DNA of 64,000 bases from Chlorobium sp. (GTDB lineage Bacteria > Bacteroidota > Chlorobiia > Chlorobiales > Chlorobiaceae): contig SZXV01000002.1 of assembly GCA_005862225.1 (NCBI GenBank), positions 558,001 to 622,000 of the forward strand, given 5' to 3'. Position numbers and translations under genes: made by a program. Shown piece by piece: positions 18,811 to 27,368 of the stretch; position 1 is the stretch's first letter; each line of letters begins with the position of its first letter. The notes below the pieces were generated by a model. The model worked only from the letters and a program-made list of their open reading frames with translations. It made no database searches and was not told where the DNA came from.

Positions 18811-20514
18811 ATGATCGGTATTCTTCTTCTCTGGTTTGCGTTCTCTCCTTTTCAGCTTATTCCAGTAAAACCAGCGCCTTCTCGTCCTGAGCTGAAACAA
18901 CCTGAAAAGAAACGTGTGGTTGATTCGCAACAGATGGTTGTCCGCAATGGAACAGCAGACAGGATCCGAGCCCATTTTGACAGGTTGCTGCAGCAAACAA
19001 GTTCTGAAGGCAATACGGAAAGAGCGCGATTTAACGCCCGTTTCGCGCGCTTCTATAAAGCAATAGGATTCAAGCCCTTATGGACAAAACGAGTGATGGT
19101 TGAGCAATTGATAAAAGCCGTTGAAGAGTCTGCTGATGATGGGCTCGATCCGTCAGATTATCATCTTGCGAAAATCAGGAAGTTGTTCAATACACCACCC
19201 GAAACTCCTCAGCAGGAGGCATGTTATGATCTTCTTCTGAGTGATGCTTTTCTGACTTTGGCGGGGCATCTGCGTTACGGAAAGGTTGATCCGGAGCGCA
19301 TTGATCCAAACTGGAACATCAATGATCTTCGAAGCAACAGCGCTCTTGACAAGATACTTCAACATGCCATTGTCTCAGAACAAATCGATATTGTTTTGAA
19401 AAAACTGCGTCCGCAACACCCCGGATATGTTCAACTCAAAAAGGGTCTTGCTAAATATCGCACTATTGCCAGGGAAGGCGGCTGGCCCGTTCAGCCGGAA
19501 GGCACAAAGCTGCAAGAGGGTGTCAGGGATGTGCGTGTCACGCTTTTGCGCCAACGCCTCATTGTGTCGGGTGATATTGCCGCACTCCCTTCTGATACTT
19601 CGATGGTCTATACCAGGGATCTTGTCGAGGCGGTCCGGCGCTTTCAAAAGCGAAGCGGTCTGGATACTGATGGTGTGGTTGGAGCCGCCACTCGACGTGT
19701 GATGAATATTCCGGTTGAGAAGCGAATCGAACAGATCAGAATCAACCTCGAGCGGTATCGTTGGGTTTTAAATGATCTTGAACCAACCTATATCATGGTT
19801 AATATTGCCGGGTTTAACCTGGAATATGTCGAAAACGGTTTGTATCGTTGGGGAGCACGGGTTATTGTCGGGCAGCCTTATCGTGAAACTCCGGTTTTCA
19901 AGGCCGATATGCAGTATATCGTTGTCAATCCTCAGTGGGTCATTCCTCCAACCGTTCTTGCCAAAGATGCGCTCCCTGCTCTCCGTAAAAGTATCTCATA
20001 TCTCAATCAGAAAAAACTGAGAGTGATTGATCAGAAGGGTAATATCGTTAATCCCGCATCAATCAACTGGTCACAATATTCAGCGGCCAACTTCCCGTAT
20101 AATCTGCTGCAAACTGCGGGGGATAATGGTGCGCTGGGTAGAATAAAGTTTTTGCTGCCGAACAGGCATCTTGTTTATCTGCATGACACGCCAACCAAAG
20201 ATCTGTTTGAAAAAAATACAAGAACATTCAGCTCGGGATGTATCAGAGTTGAAAATCCTTTGGAACTTGCTGAACTGGTGTTACGGGACAGTGTCCGGTG
20301 GAACAGATCGAAATTGCAGGAAGCGGTCAATTCAGGAAAAACAAAAACGATTGCGCTTCAGAAACGCATTCCCGTCTTTATTCTTTATCTTACCGCCGTG
20401 GCCAGAGGGGACGAAATCTTGTTCCGCGACGATGTTTATAATCGTGATGGCATCTTATTGGAAGCACTGAACAAACCTGTTCCTAACTATAAAGCGGAAA
20501 GCTGCGGCTTTTAA
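18811..20514 (+). CDS. L,D-transpeptidase of the YcbB (LdtD) type
   Basis: 567 residues. It has a hydrophobic N-terminal anchor (IGILLLWFAFSPFQLIPV), a large scaffold with AGHLRYGKVDPERIDPNW, a peptidoglycan-binding domain around residues 265-300 (YTRDLVEAVRRFQKRSGLD then TDGVVGAATRRVMN) and a YkuD catalytic domain whose centre reads HDTP...SSGCIRVENP (Cys about residue 477). Family members cross-link peptidoglycan by 3-3 bonds, bypassing penicillin-sensitive D,D-transpeptidases. No good ribosome-binding site precedes the ATG; a stop at 18781-18783 limits any upstream start. Five bases separate it from the next gene. Confidence 0.92.
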   Translation: MIGILLLWFAFSPFQLIPVKPAPSRPELKQPEKKRVVDSQQMVVRNGTADRIRAHFDRLLQQTSSEGNTERARFNARFARFYKAIGFKPLWTKRVMVEQLIKAVEESADDGLDPSDYHLAKIRKLFNTPPETPQQEACYDLLLSDAFLTLAGHLRYGKVDPERIDPNWNINDLRSNSALDKILQHAIVSEQIDIVLKKLRPQHPGYVQLKKGLAKYRTIAREGGWPVQPEGTKLQEGVRDVRVTLLRQRLIVSGDIAALPSDTSMVYTRDLVEAVRRFQKRSGLDTDGVVGAATRRVMNIPVEKRIEQIRINLERYRWVLNDLEPTYIMVNIAGFNLEYVENGLYRWGARVIVGQPYRETPVFKADMQYIVVNPQWVIPPTVLAKDALPALRKSISYLNQKKLRVIDQKGNIVNPASINWSQYSAANFPYNLLQTAGDNGALGRIKFLLPNRHLVYLHDTPTKDLFEKNTRTFSSGCIRVENPLELAELVLRDSVRWNRSKLQEAVNSGKTKTIALQKRIPVFILYLTAVARGDEILFRDDVYNRDGILLEALNKPVPNYKAESCGF

Positions 20515-20519
20515 ACACT

Positions 20520-20984
20520 ATGGCATTTTCTGTCACAATTAACATCCAGAAGGAATTTGAGACATCCTGTACTCCAGACGAGGTATTCGCACTGCTTGCT
20601 GATGTTCCTCGTTCAGCATCTCATTTTCCAAAAGTCGATCAGCTTGTCGATCTTGGGGGCAACTCTTTTCGCTGGGAAATGGAAAAAATCGGAATCGGAA
20701 GCTATACCTTGCAGCAGACAATCTATGCGAGCCACTATGCCTCCGATCCTGCAACACGAAAAGTCACATGGACGCCAATTGCAGGGGTGGGCAACGCTCT
20801 TGTGCAGGGAGAGTGGAACATAACCCCAAAAGAGGGTGGATCAACAGTTGCAATCAACACAAAAGGAGACCTGACCGTTGATTTCCCTTCGTTCTTGCAG
20901 TTCATCATTGCACCACTGGTCGAGATGGAGTTCAACGGTATGGTAGAAACCTACCTCTCGAATATTCAGAGTTCCTTAAAATAA
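20520..20984 (+). CDS. SRPBCC/START-like ligand-binding protein
   Basis: 154 residues. The opening FSVTINIQKEFETSCTPDEVFALLADV followed by PRSASHFPKVDQLVDLG is the classic start of the polyketide-cyclase/CoxG-like SRPBCC fold, a helix-grip pocket for hydrophobic ligands. The C terminus (FLQFIIAPLVEMEFNGMVETYL) forms the long capping helix. No catalytic residues can be named. It follows the L,D-transpeptidase by five bases and is probably co-transcribed. Ligand unknown; in this organism pigments, quinones or lipids are all possible. Confidence 0.8.
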   Translation: MAFSVTINIQKEFETSCTPDEVFALLADVPRSASHFPKVDQLVDLGGNSFRWEMEKIGIGSYTLQQTIYASHYASDPATRKVTWTPIAGVGNALVQGEWNITPKEGGSTVAINTKGDLTVDFPSFLQFIIAPLVEMEFNGMVETYLSNIQSSLK

Positions 20985-21087
20985 AAGGGGAAATTGTATG
21001 CGCGTCTGGCCGCTTTTGATGGATGCGCCTTCAGGTATGTAAAGCCAATGAGTCGGAGCTTGAAAACGGCAGCCATCAAGGAAAAAA

Positions 21088-21124
21088 GAAAAGCGCCCGC
21101 AACCAAAGGTATAAGGCGCTTTTC
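21088..21124. terminator. Bidirectional rho-independent terminator
   Basis: A perfect 10-bp inverted repeat GAAAAGCGCC / GGCGCTTTTC between convergent genes. On the reverse strand it is followed by a run of T, serving the chlorosome-protein gene; on the forward strand it can end the SRPBCC message. Confidence 0.85.
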
Positions 21125-21138
21125 CAATAAAACGGCTC

Positions 21139-21366
21139 TTACTTTTTAGGTGAAAAAGTTGAGGTGATGTTCTGGATAATCTGGCAGCAACTGTTGCAAA
21201 GGTTGCCAATAAGATCAGAAGATGTTTTAACAAGAGGTTCAACAAGCTGACCCGCCGTTTTAATTCCGATATTCAGTAATTCAACCTGCTGCTGGGCCAG
21301 GGTTCCTACAGTTGTCAGAAGATTGTTGAGTGCTACTGAGAAATCGTTGATTGCATCGTTTGACAT
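21139..21366 (-). CDS. Chlorosome envelope protein, CsmB/CsmF type
   Basis: 75 residues: an MSNDAINDFSVALNN opening, a long amphipathic helix region (LLTTVGTLAQQQVELLNIGI), then VEPLVKTSSDLIGNLCNSCC and a C-terminal PKK. Length and pattern (VEPL-KTS-DL-GN with a basic tail) match the small CsmB/CsmF proteins that sit in the lipid monolayer around the bacteriochlorophyll aggregate of green sulfur bacteria. Three cysteines near residues 55-60 (CNSCC) are notable and I do not recall them from the standard proteins. Single gene with its own terminator and an AT-rich upstream region. It is the strongest taxonomic marker in the window. Confidence 0.8.
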   Translation of the reverse strand: MSNDAINDFSVALNNLLTTVGTLAQQQVELLNIGIKTAGQLVEPLVKTSSDLIGNLCNSCCQIIQNITSTFSPKK

Positions 21367-21576
21367 GGTTGTAAATTTTATTTAGGGTTATGGAACTACT
21401 CGGGAAAAAAGAATGACGCTGCTAACCTGCAAGCTCAATAAATTATCAGGTCAGTGACGCCGTATCTGTATATAATAGCAATTTTTTCCTGTTATTCGAT
21501 TTATTTTTCAGTGATGGCATAAGGGATTTTATATCTCTGTTTTTTGTTCATCAAACTTCTACAGGATCATCGTCAA

Positions 21577-24500
21577 GTGAAAATTCTTGAATATACTGGC
21601 CTTGATATTTCCAGTGTTCATGCAAGTTATCAAAAGGTGAGTGAAGCAATCGCCCGTGACGATTTTCGTTCAGCCCAGGTCAAGAAACTGGTCAATCTCA
21701 CGCATGGCAAGTTCTATCGGGCGCGGCTTGATGCGGCAAATCGTCTGCTCTTTACGCTGGTTCGTCATGGTGATGAACTCTGTGCAGTGATGCTTGAGGT
21801 CATTACCAGTCATAACTATGAAAAATCTCGCTTTTTGCGTGGAGCGGTCATAGATGAATCAAAAATCCCTGATATTAATGTCTCCGAAGCGGTGCAAGAG
21901 GCGGAGCAGTTGCGATATCTGCATCCTGAGCATACTGCAATTCATCTGCTTGATAAACCCATCTCCTTTGATGATACCCAGGAATCCGTTTATCGCCAGA
22001 AGCCGCCGCTGATTATTGTCGGTAGTGCCGGGAGTGGCAAAACCGCCTTGATGCTTGAAAAGCTGAAACATGCCGAAGGCGAAGTTCTCTATGTGACTCA
22101 TTCGGTTTATCTGGCCCAGAATGCCCGAAACATATATTATGCAAACGGTTTTGAGCATACCGGACAAGAGGCTCACTTTCTCTCCTACCGGGAGTTTGTC
22201 GAGTCCATTCGTGTGCCAGCAGGCCGAGAGGCGACATGGCGCGATTTTTCTGCATGGTTTTCCAGAATTCAGAATTGGTTCAAGGGAGTTGATGCGCATC
22301 AGGCATTTGAAGAGATTCGGGGTGTGATTACCGCCGGTGAAAGCGGTGTGCTTAGCCGGGAAGAGTATAGGCTTCTTGGTGTTCGGCAATCTATTTTTGC
22401 GGAACAGCAGCGAGATAAGCTCTATGATCTGTTTGGAAAATATCGCCAGTGGCTGGCCGATGAAGAGTTGTTTGACTTGAATCTGATAGCTCATGAATGG
22501 ACAGCAGTTCCACGATATGATTTTGTTGTGATCGATGAAGTGCAGGATTTGACTGTTGCGCAACTCTCTCTGGTGCTTAAAACGCTTAAAAAACCGGGTC
22601 ATTTTCTGCTTTGTGGTGATTCCAACCAGATTGTCCATCCCAACTTTTTCTCATGGAGCCAGGTAAAAACGCTGTTCTGGAATGACCCGAAACTTGCTGG
22701 TCAGCAGCAGTTGAGTGTGCTCACCGCCAATTTTCGTAATGGAACGGAAGCGACCCGTATTGCCAATCAGCTTCTCAAAATCAAGCACCAGCGTTTCGGT
22801 TCAATTGATCGGGAGAGCAATTTTCTGGTTCAGGCTGTTGGAGGGGCGCCTGGTCAGGTGGTGTTGATGGCGGATAATGATGTGGCAAAACGTGATCTTG
22901 ACAAGAAAACAAACCAGTCAACCCGTTTTGCTGTGCTGGTTATGCGTGACGAAGACAAACTGGAGGCACGAAAGCATTTTTCCACCCCGCTCTTATTTTC
23001 GATTCATGAAGCCAAGGGGCTGGAGTATGAGAATATTGTTCTTTTTCGCTTTGTTTCAGGCCATCGCAGTGAGTTTAATGAAATTGTTGACGGGGTTGTC
23101 AAGGATGATCTTGACGTTGATACGCTTGCGTACCGCCGGGCCAAAGACAAGGGCGACAAGTCTCTTGAAGTGTACAAGTTTTTTGTCAATGCAATTTATG
23201 TCGCGTTGACGAGGGCGATCAAGAACATTTACATCATTGAATCTGATACCGGTCATCGTCTCTTTCATTTGCTCGAGCTTTCTATAGCCGGTAAAGTTAA
23301 CGTTGAAGCTGCTGAATCAACGCTTGAAGAGTGGCAGAAGGAAGCCAGAAAGCTTGAGTTGCAGGGTAAACAAGAGCAGGCAGAGGCAATTCGTCGTACT
23401 ATTCTGAAACAGATTCCGCCTCCCTGGCCGATTTTTGATGAAGTGCGTCTTCGGGAAGCGATTGTCAAGGTGTTCCGTGAACAGGTTCCTGGCAATAAAG
23501 TGAAACATCAACTGTATGAATATGCAGCATGCCATGATGAGCCTGTTCTTGCCTTGCGGCTCTCAAAGGAGGTTCAGTTTCAGGCACGGGGCAGTTTTAC
23601 TGATCATCTTGATACTCTCGGGCGCAAAAGCTATCTGCCCTATTTCAGTATGCAGACGAAAGGTATTCTGAAGCAGTGTGATCAGTACAATATCGATCAT
23701 CGGCTTCCGATGAACCAGACACCGCTGATGGCTGCTGCTGGCGCAGGAAATATTCTCTTGACAGAAGCGTTACTGGAGCGTGGTGCTGACAGAGAGCTCA
23801 CTGACCAGTATGGCTATAATGCTCTTCATTGGGCCATGCGTAAAGCCTTTCGAGATGCTGATTATGCAAGGAGAAACTTTGCGATTCTCTATGAGTTGCT
23901 TGCTCCGGCTTCAGTTGATGTCAATACTGGTGACCGTATGGTGCGCCTTGATCGACATCTGTCGGAATATTTTCTATTCCAGACTCTCTGGGTGCTTTTT
24001 AAGTCACGCTTTGTCCAGCAACCGCGTTCTGGTTATGCGGCATTTGATACAAGAAGTGTTCTTGAAGCCTGGGTCAATATGCCAGCCAATGTGGTTATTC
24101 CTGAGCGCAACAGACGTCAGTATCTTTCCGGAGTCCTTGCTCGCAATGAAGTATCGCGGGATTATACCTATAACCGGGCATTGTTTGAGCGAATTACCCA
24201 GGGGTGGTATCAATTCAACCCTAAACTTTTAGTGCGTTCCTCCGAGCCAGACAACAAACAGGGGTGGATTTCCGTTTTTCAGGCACTGAATCTTCCTCTC
24301 ATTCATGAATTTGCCCATGATAATCTGTTGCTTCAGCTTGAACAATGCTTTAAGAAAGCTGGACTGAAGGTGCCGGATCCCTCAGTCAGTGGTGAACAGG
24401 CCCTCGCTCGCAGAGAAGAGCTTAAGAAGATGCGTGAGCAGGCAAAAGAATTTTATCGACAACAGCAAGAGGGCGATGAGCAGTGTAGAAAAGATGTTCT

Positions 24501-24636
24501 GGAGGCTGAGCGCAAGAAAATTGAGCACAAAAAGCAGCTTGTAATCGAAATGCAAGCAAGAAAAGAGACAAGGCGGGAAACAAAGCAGCAAAAACACGAG
24601 CAACTGATGCGTGAGCAGTACGATTTAGAGTTTTAA
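21577..24636 (+). CDS. Fusion protein: RelE-like domain, UvrD-like superfamily 1 helicase, ankyrin repeats
   Basis: 1019 residues from the GTG at 21577 (preceded by ACAGGAT); a TTG at 21544 is the alternative. Residues about 20-95 (LVNLTHGKFYRARLDAANRL, then a MLEVITSHNYEKSRF stretch) resemble the RelE/ParE toxin fold. Helicase motifs follow: Walker A GSAGSGKT (149-156), VVIDEVQD (about 316), a QxxxNFRNGTEATRIA block, HEAKGLEYENIVLF (about 476) and YVALTRA (about 541). Near 711-765 an ankyrin pair reads TPLMAAAGAGNILLTEALLERGAD and NALHWAMRKAF. The last 80 residues are a charged coiled coil. It is a DNA or RNA translocase; the toxin-like and ankyrin parts suggest nucleic-acid stress or defence, which is inference. 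Confidence 0.82.
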   Translation: MKILEYTGLDISSVHASYQKVSEAIARDDFRSAQVKKLVNLTHGKFYRARLDAANRLLFTLVRHGDELCAVMLEVITSHNYEKSRFLRGAVIDESKIPDINVSEAVQEAEQLRYLHPEHTAIHLLDKPISFDDTQESVYRQKPPLIIVGSAGSGKTALMLEKLKHAEGEVLYVTHSVYLAQNARNIYYANGFEHTGQEAHFLSYREFVESIRVPAGREATWRDFSAWFSRIQNWFKGVDAHQAFEEIRGVITAGESGVLSREEYRLLGVRQSIFAEQQRDKLYDLFGKYRQWLADEELFDLNLIAHEWTAVPRYDFVVIDEVQDLTVAQLSLVLKTLKKPGHFLLCGDSNQIVHPNFFSWSQVKTLFWNDPKLAGQQQLSVLTANFRNGTEATRIANQLLKIKHQRFGSIDRESNFLVQAVGGAPGQVVLMADNDVAKRDLDKKTNQSTRFAVLVMRDEDKLEARKHFSTPLLFSIHEAKGLEYENIVLFRFVSGHRSEFNEIVDGVVKDDLDVDTLAYRRAKDKGDKSLEVYKFFVNAIYVALTRAIKNIYIIESDTGHRLFHLLELSIAGKVNVEAAESTLEEWQKEARKLELQGKQEQAEAIRRTILKQIPPPWPIFDEVRLREAIVKVFREQVPGNKVKHQLYEYAACHDEPVLALRLSKEVQFQARGSFTDHLDTLGRKSYLPYFSMQTKGILKQCDQYNIDHRLPMNQTPLMAAAGAGNILLTEALLERGADRELTDQYGYNALHWAMRKAFRDADYARRNFAILYELLAPASVDVNTGDRMVRLDRHLSEYFLFQTLWVLFKSRFVQQPRSGYAAFDTRSVLEAWVNMPANVVIPERNRRQYLSGVLARNEVSRDYTYNRALFERITQGWYQFNPKLLVRSSEPDNKQGWISVFQALNLPLIHEFAHDNLLLQLEQCFKKAGLKVPDPSVSGEQALARREELKKMREQAKEFYRQQQEGDEQCRKDVLEAERKKIEHKKQLVIEMQARKETRRETKQQKHEQLMREQYDLEF

Positions 24637-24707
24637 ATCTTGCAATTGTCTCTGTTGTGAAAATATTTCTGTAGAAATAACCCATACTTTCAAAACGTAC
24701 CTGTGAT

Positions 24708-25271
24708 ATGAAAAAACCTCACATAGTCGATAGAGATGTCATTCCACAATCCATATTGCTTGATGAGGTGCTGTCAACCTACCGGCAACAATTAGGGCTT
24801 GATTATGATGCATACAGAAACCATTGCATGCGTGTTTTCAACTTTTGCATGGCTTTTGCTGGTGATCAAGCTGATGGAGAGGATAAAATCGCTATAGCAG
24901 CTCTCTTTCATGATCTCGGGATATGGAGCGACAGTACTTTTGATTACATTGTACCATCTCAGTTGCTGGCCCGGCGCTATCTTGAAAAAAGTGGCCAGAC
25001 AGAGTGGATTGATGAAATAGAGGCAATGATCGGGGAACATCATAAAATTACGCGCTATCGCAAGAATGAATCATGGCTGGTTGAGGCGTTCAGAAAAGCG
25101 GACTGGATAGATCTTTCAGGAGGATTGCTTCGCTTTCGTTTGCCGGATGATTTTGTTACTGATGTCCTTGAGGCATTTCCCAACGCCGGATTTCATAAAA
25201 AACTGGTTATGCTTTCTTCGGAAAGGCTGAAAACTCATCCATTCAGTCCATTGCCCATGATGAAGCTCTAA
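24708..25271 (+). CDS. HD-domain phosphohydrolase
   Basis: 187 residues. The metal-binding pattern is visible as NHCMRVFNF (first His), LFHDLGIW (His-Asp pair), EAMIGEHHKI (a further His pair) and FRKADWIDLSGG (last Asp). This is the single HD fold of small metal-dependent phosphohydrolases; substrate unknown, with nucleotides most common. It lies 71 bases behind the fusion helicase on the same strand, which may or may not mean a shared role. Confidence 0.85.
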   Translation: MKKPHIVDRDVIPQSILLDEVLSTYRQQLGLDYDAYRNHCMRVFNFCMAFAGDQADGEDKIAIAALFHDLGIWSDSTFDYIVPSQLLARRYLEKSGQTEWIDEIEAMIGEHHKITRYRKNESWLVEAFRKADWIDLSGGLLRFRLPDDFVTDVLEAFPNAGFHKKLVMLSSERLKTHPFSPLPMMKL

Positions 25272-25619
25272 GAGACCTTGAATTGTATTGCAGCATCAGA
25301 GCATCTTTGTGCCATTGTTGGCAGTTGTCGTACTAAAGGTGACTGTAAAGGGCGATTGATGAGATTATGGCTTCAGCGAAGAAGTGTTGCGCTCAGATAA
25401 AAAAGGTATATTTGATGGAGAGTGACTTGGCCTTTTCGGTCACATGCGTGAGTTGCATTATTTAAACGGGCGAATTTCCTGAAGCAGATATGCATGGACA
25501 CTTTTTAGTGAATCGTGATGTTATATTACACATCGCACACCAAAGATATTTTTTTCTTTAATGTATTTGTTTTGTTATTGTTTGTATTCTCTTTTTAAAC
25601 TTTAAACAATGGTGAAAAA
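25272..25619. other. Intergenic region upstream of the OmpA lipoprotein gene
   Basis: About 350 bases without a plausible gene. The last 120 bases are very rich in A and T and should contain the promoter of the downstream gene. ATGGTG just before the start at 25620 is in another frame and stops at once. I see no repeats or hairpins. Confidence 0.5.
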
Positions 25620-26126
25620 ATGAAAACGCTAAAACCTTTATTAAGAACTCTGGTTATTCCAGGAATGTTTTTACTTGGAGCGTGTTCCTGTAAAGATGAA
25701 GTTATTATTGTTCCCCAGCCGATTCCTCAGCCTGCACCAAAGCCGTTGCCACCACCGCCACCGCCTCCAGCACCTGCTCCAAAGCCGGCTCCGGTCATTC
25801 AAATTGGTGACATGTTATTTGATTTTAACAAGTCTGACATTCGCAAAGACGCAATTGTCAGTTTGGACAACATCGTTTTGTGGATGAATGAACATCCAAA
25901 CCAGAATGTTGTTATTGAAGCTCATAGCGATTCAATAGGAACGAGAGAGTATAACCTTGCTCTTGGTCATCGTCGTGCCAACTCTGCCAAGGCTTATCTT
26001 GTGAATCATGGCATTAATCCTGATCGTCTGAAAACCGTAAGCTATGGCAAGGAGAAACCGTTTGTTGTGGGCGACTCAGAACAGGCCAGGGCTCAAAACA
26101 GAAGAGTTCATTTCGTTTTAGAGTGA
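25620..26126 (+). CDS. OmpA-family peptidoglycan-associated lipoprotein (Pal-like)
   Basis: 168 residues. A lipoprotein signal ends at LLGAC with the lipidated Cys22. A proline-rich linker follows (residues about 32-60, PLPPPPPPPAPAPKPAP), then an OmpA C-terminal domain: GDMLFDFNKSDIRKDA, VVIEAHSDSIGTREYNLALG, RRANSAKAYLVNHGI and GDSEQARAQNRRV, which hold the diaminopimelate-binding Asp and Arg. It anchors the outer membrane to peptidoglycan. No tol genes are adjacent. A decayed copy of its 3' end lies at 26362-26454. Confidence 0.9.
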   Translation: MKTLKPLLRTLVIPGMFLLGACSCKDEVIIVPQPIPQPAPKPLPPPPPPPAPAPKPAPVIQIGDMLFDFNKSDIRKDAIVSLDNIVLWMNEHPNQNVVIEAHSDSIGTREYNLALGHRRANSAKAYLVNHGINPDRLKTVSYGKEKPFVVGDSEQARAQNRRVHFVLE

Positions 26127-26245
26127 GCTTTTGTTATTGCATGGAGATGTAGTGATTGCCGCCCACAATAAAGGCGGCAACTCACAATGTTGCCTTATCA
26201 TTTTCATGAAGCGCCGAGCATATAATGAGAGGTAACGCAGTATTG

Positions 26246-26288
26246 CAGCCACTTGATAATCTGATTATCGAGTGGCTGTATGTTTTTT
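26246..26288 (+). terminator. Rho-independent terminator of the OmpA lipoprotein gene
   Basis: A long hairpin CAGCCACT-t-GATAA / TTATC-g-AGTGGCTG (26246-26278) followed by TATGTTTTTT. A smaller hairpin without T-run (TTGCCGCC / GGCGGCAA, 26156-26180) precedes it. Confidence 0.8.
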
Positions 26289-26295
26289 CCCAGGT

Positions 26296-26349
26296 TTATG
26301 CTCGTCCGTAGTTCAAAACCTGCGCAAGCCATTTCTCCGTCTCAATAAT
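26296..26349 (-). pseudogene. Remnant of a second metH 3' end
   Basis: Reverse-strand reading up to the TAA at 26296 gives IIETEKWLAQVLNYGRA, against [17 protein letters not shown] at the end of the intact metH 1 kb away. A stop codon (26350-26352) cuts the frame just upstream and no further similarity follows. Only the last about 17 codons survive. Confidence 0.8.
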
Positions 26350-26361
26350 CTATCTCGTTCA

Positions 26362-26454
26362 AAAGCTATAAGCTAGGGCAAGAAAAAGCCATTGGCGCAA
26401 GGCGATTCAGAATCGGCTCGTGCCCGGCCGGGAAGGCTGCCAGTAGGCGCGTGA
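26362..26454 (+). pseudogene. Remnant of a second OmpA-lipoprotein 3' end
   Basis: Forward reading from 26377 gives GKKKPLAQGDSESARARPGR, against GKEKPFVVGDSEQARAQNRR in the intact gene at 25620. The preceding AGCTAT matches the codons before the glycine in the intact gene but is separated from it by a 7-base insertion. The frame beyond diverges and stops at 26452. It abuts the metH remnant tail to tail, as expected if an ompA-metH block was duplicated and its middle deleted. Confidence 0.75.
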
Positions 26455-26693
26455 CGATCTGACACAAGTGGTGAGCTCTTGTTGTCAAAGCATATTTGAA
26501 TAATATGCCTTGATTTTTTATACCAAGTCACTCAAACCGAACTTCGTTAGCAATTTTTTTTTTCAAGATACCGTTTAGAAGCGTATATTTTAGATAACTC
26601 CTCATGCAAACACTCCGGCAAGAGGTCAGGAAAAGGCAAAGGTGGCTGGAGCAGGGAGGTATTTACACAACACGAAATAAACGGAGAAAAGTA

Positions 26694-27269
26694 ATGAAAA
26701 TCAGAAAAGCCATTTTGGCAGTAGCTTGTGCTCTTATGTTTGGAGCAGGTACATCTTATGCTGCCGTCCAACAAGCGCCTAATGCAGGCAAGTTTGGACT
26801 TGGTTATCAGGGCGTTTTTGGTGGTAGTATTTTGCAGGGCCTCAGCGCACGTTATTTGGTGAATAACAATGTTGGTACGGAACTGAATCTTTACTATGGC
26901 AACGCCAGTATTGATGCTGGTGGTAGTAGTAACTTATTCGACGGAGACCTTCTTCTTGCTACAGCAAAGGTTATGTACGCCCCTGTTGTTAATGCTCACA
27001 GTCGCTTCTATTTTGGTCTTGAAGGTGGTATTGGCAGCGTCGGTCTTAAGCAAAGCGGCGTAGATATCCCTGGTGATGTCAGCGTGTATGTCATTAACCC
27101 ATTTATTGGCTCAGAGTTCAATTTTTCTGAAATTCCTGAACTCGGTTTCAATTTTGAAGTGGGCTACAAGATCCATAACGTTACTTACAGTCCAGACGGT
27201 GCACCTACCGATCTGCAAATTAACCTTGATGGAACGTTTGTCTCTGTTGGTGCTCACTACTACTTTTAA
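26694..27269 (+). CDS. Outer-membrane beta-barrel protein, distinct from the 1-6 kb family
   Basis: 191 residues from the ATG at 26694, which has ACGGAG ahead; an in-frame upstream ATG at 26604 would add 30 charged residues before the signal peptide. Residues 1-23 are a signal peptide ending SYA. The mature part alternates strands (KFGLGYQGVFGGSILQGLSA, VGTELNLYYGNASI, RFYFGLEGGIGSVGL, FNFEVGYKIHNVTY) and ends SVGAHYYF with the terminal Phe typical of outer-membrane proteins. No function recognised. It occupies the scar of the ompA/metH duplication. Confidence 0.82.
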   Translation: MKIRKAILAVACALMFGAGTSYAAVQQAPNAGKFGLGYQGVFGGSILQGLSARYLVNNNVGTELNLYYGNASIDAGGSSNLFDGDLLLATAKVMYAPVVNAHSRFYFGLEGGIGSVGLKQSGVDIPGDVSVYVINPFIGSEFNFSEIPELGFNFEVGYKIHNVTYSPDGAPTDLQINLDGTFVSVGAHYYF

Positions 27270-27313
27270 AGAGTAGCGCATCTGAGATGCTCCAAAAAGC
27301 TGATCATGCAGCA

Positions 27314-27344
27314 AAAAAGGCCTTGCGCGAAGCAAGGCCTTTTT
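27314..27344. terminator. Bidirectional rho-independent terminator
   Basis: AAAAAGGCCTTGC - gcga - GCAAGGCCTTTTT, a perfect 13-bp stem with A- and T-tails, between the convergent barrel gene and metH. Confidence 0.9.
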
Positions 27345-27368
27345 ATTGTGCATAAGCAAAACTTGTTA

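Noticed and set aside
21859-22638. A 259-codon reverse frame inside the fusion helicase gene
   Set aside because: Antisense shadow of the Walker A to Walker B region; no family features.
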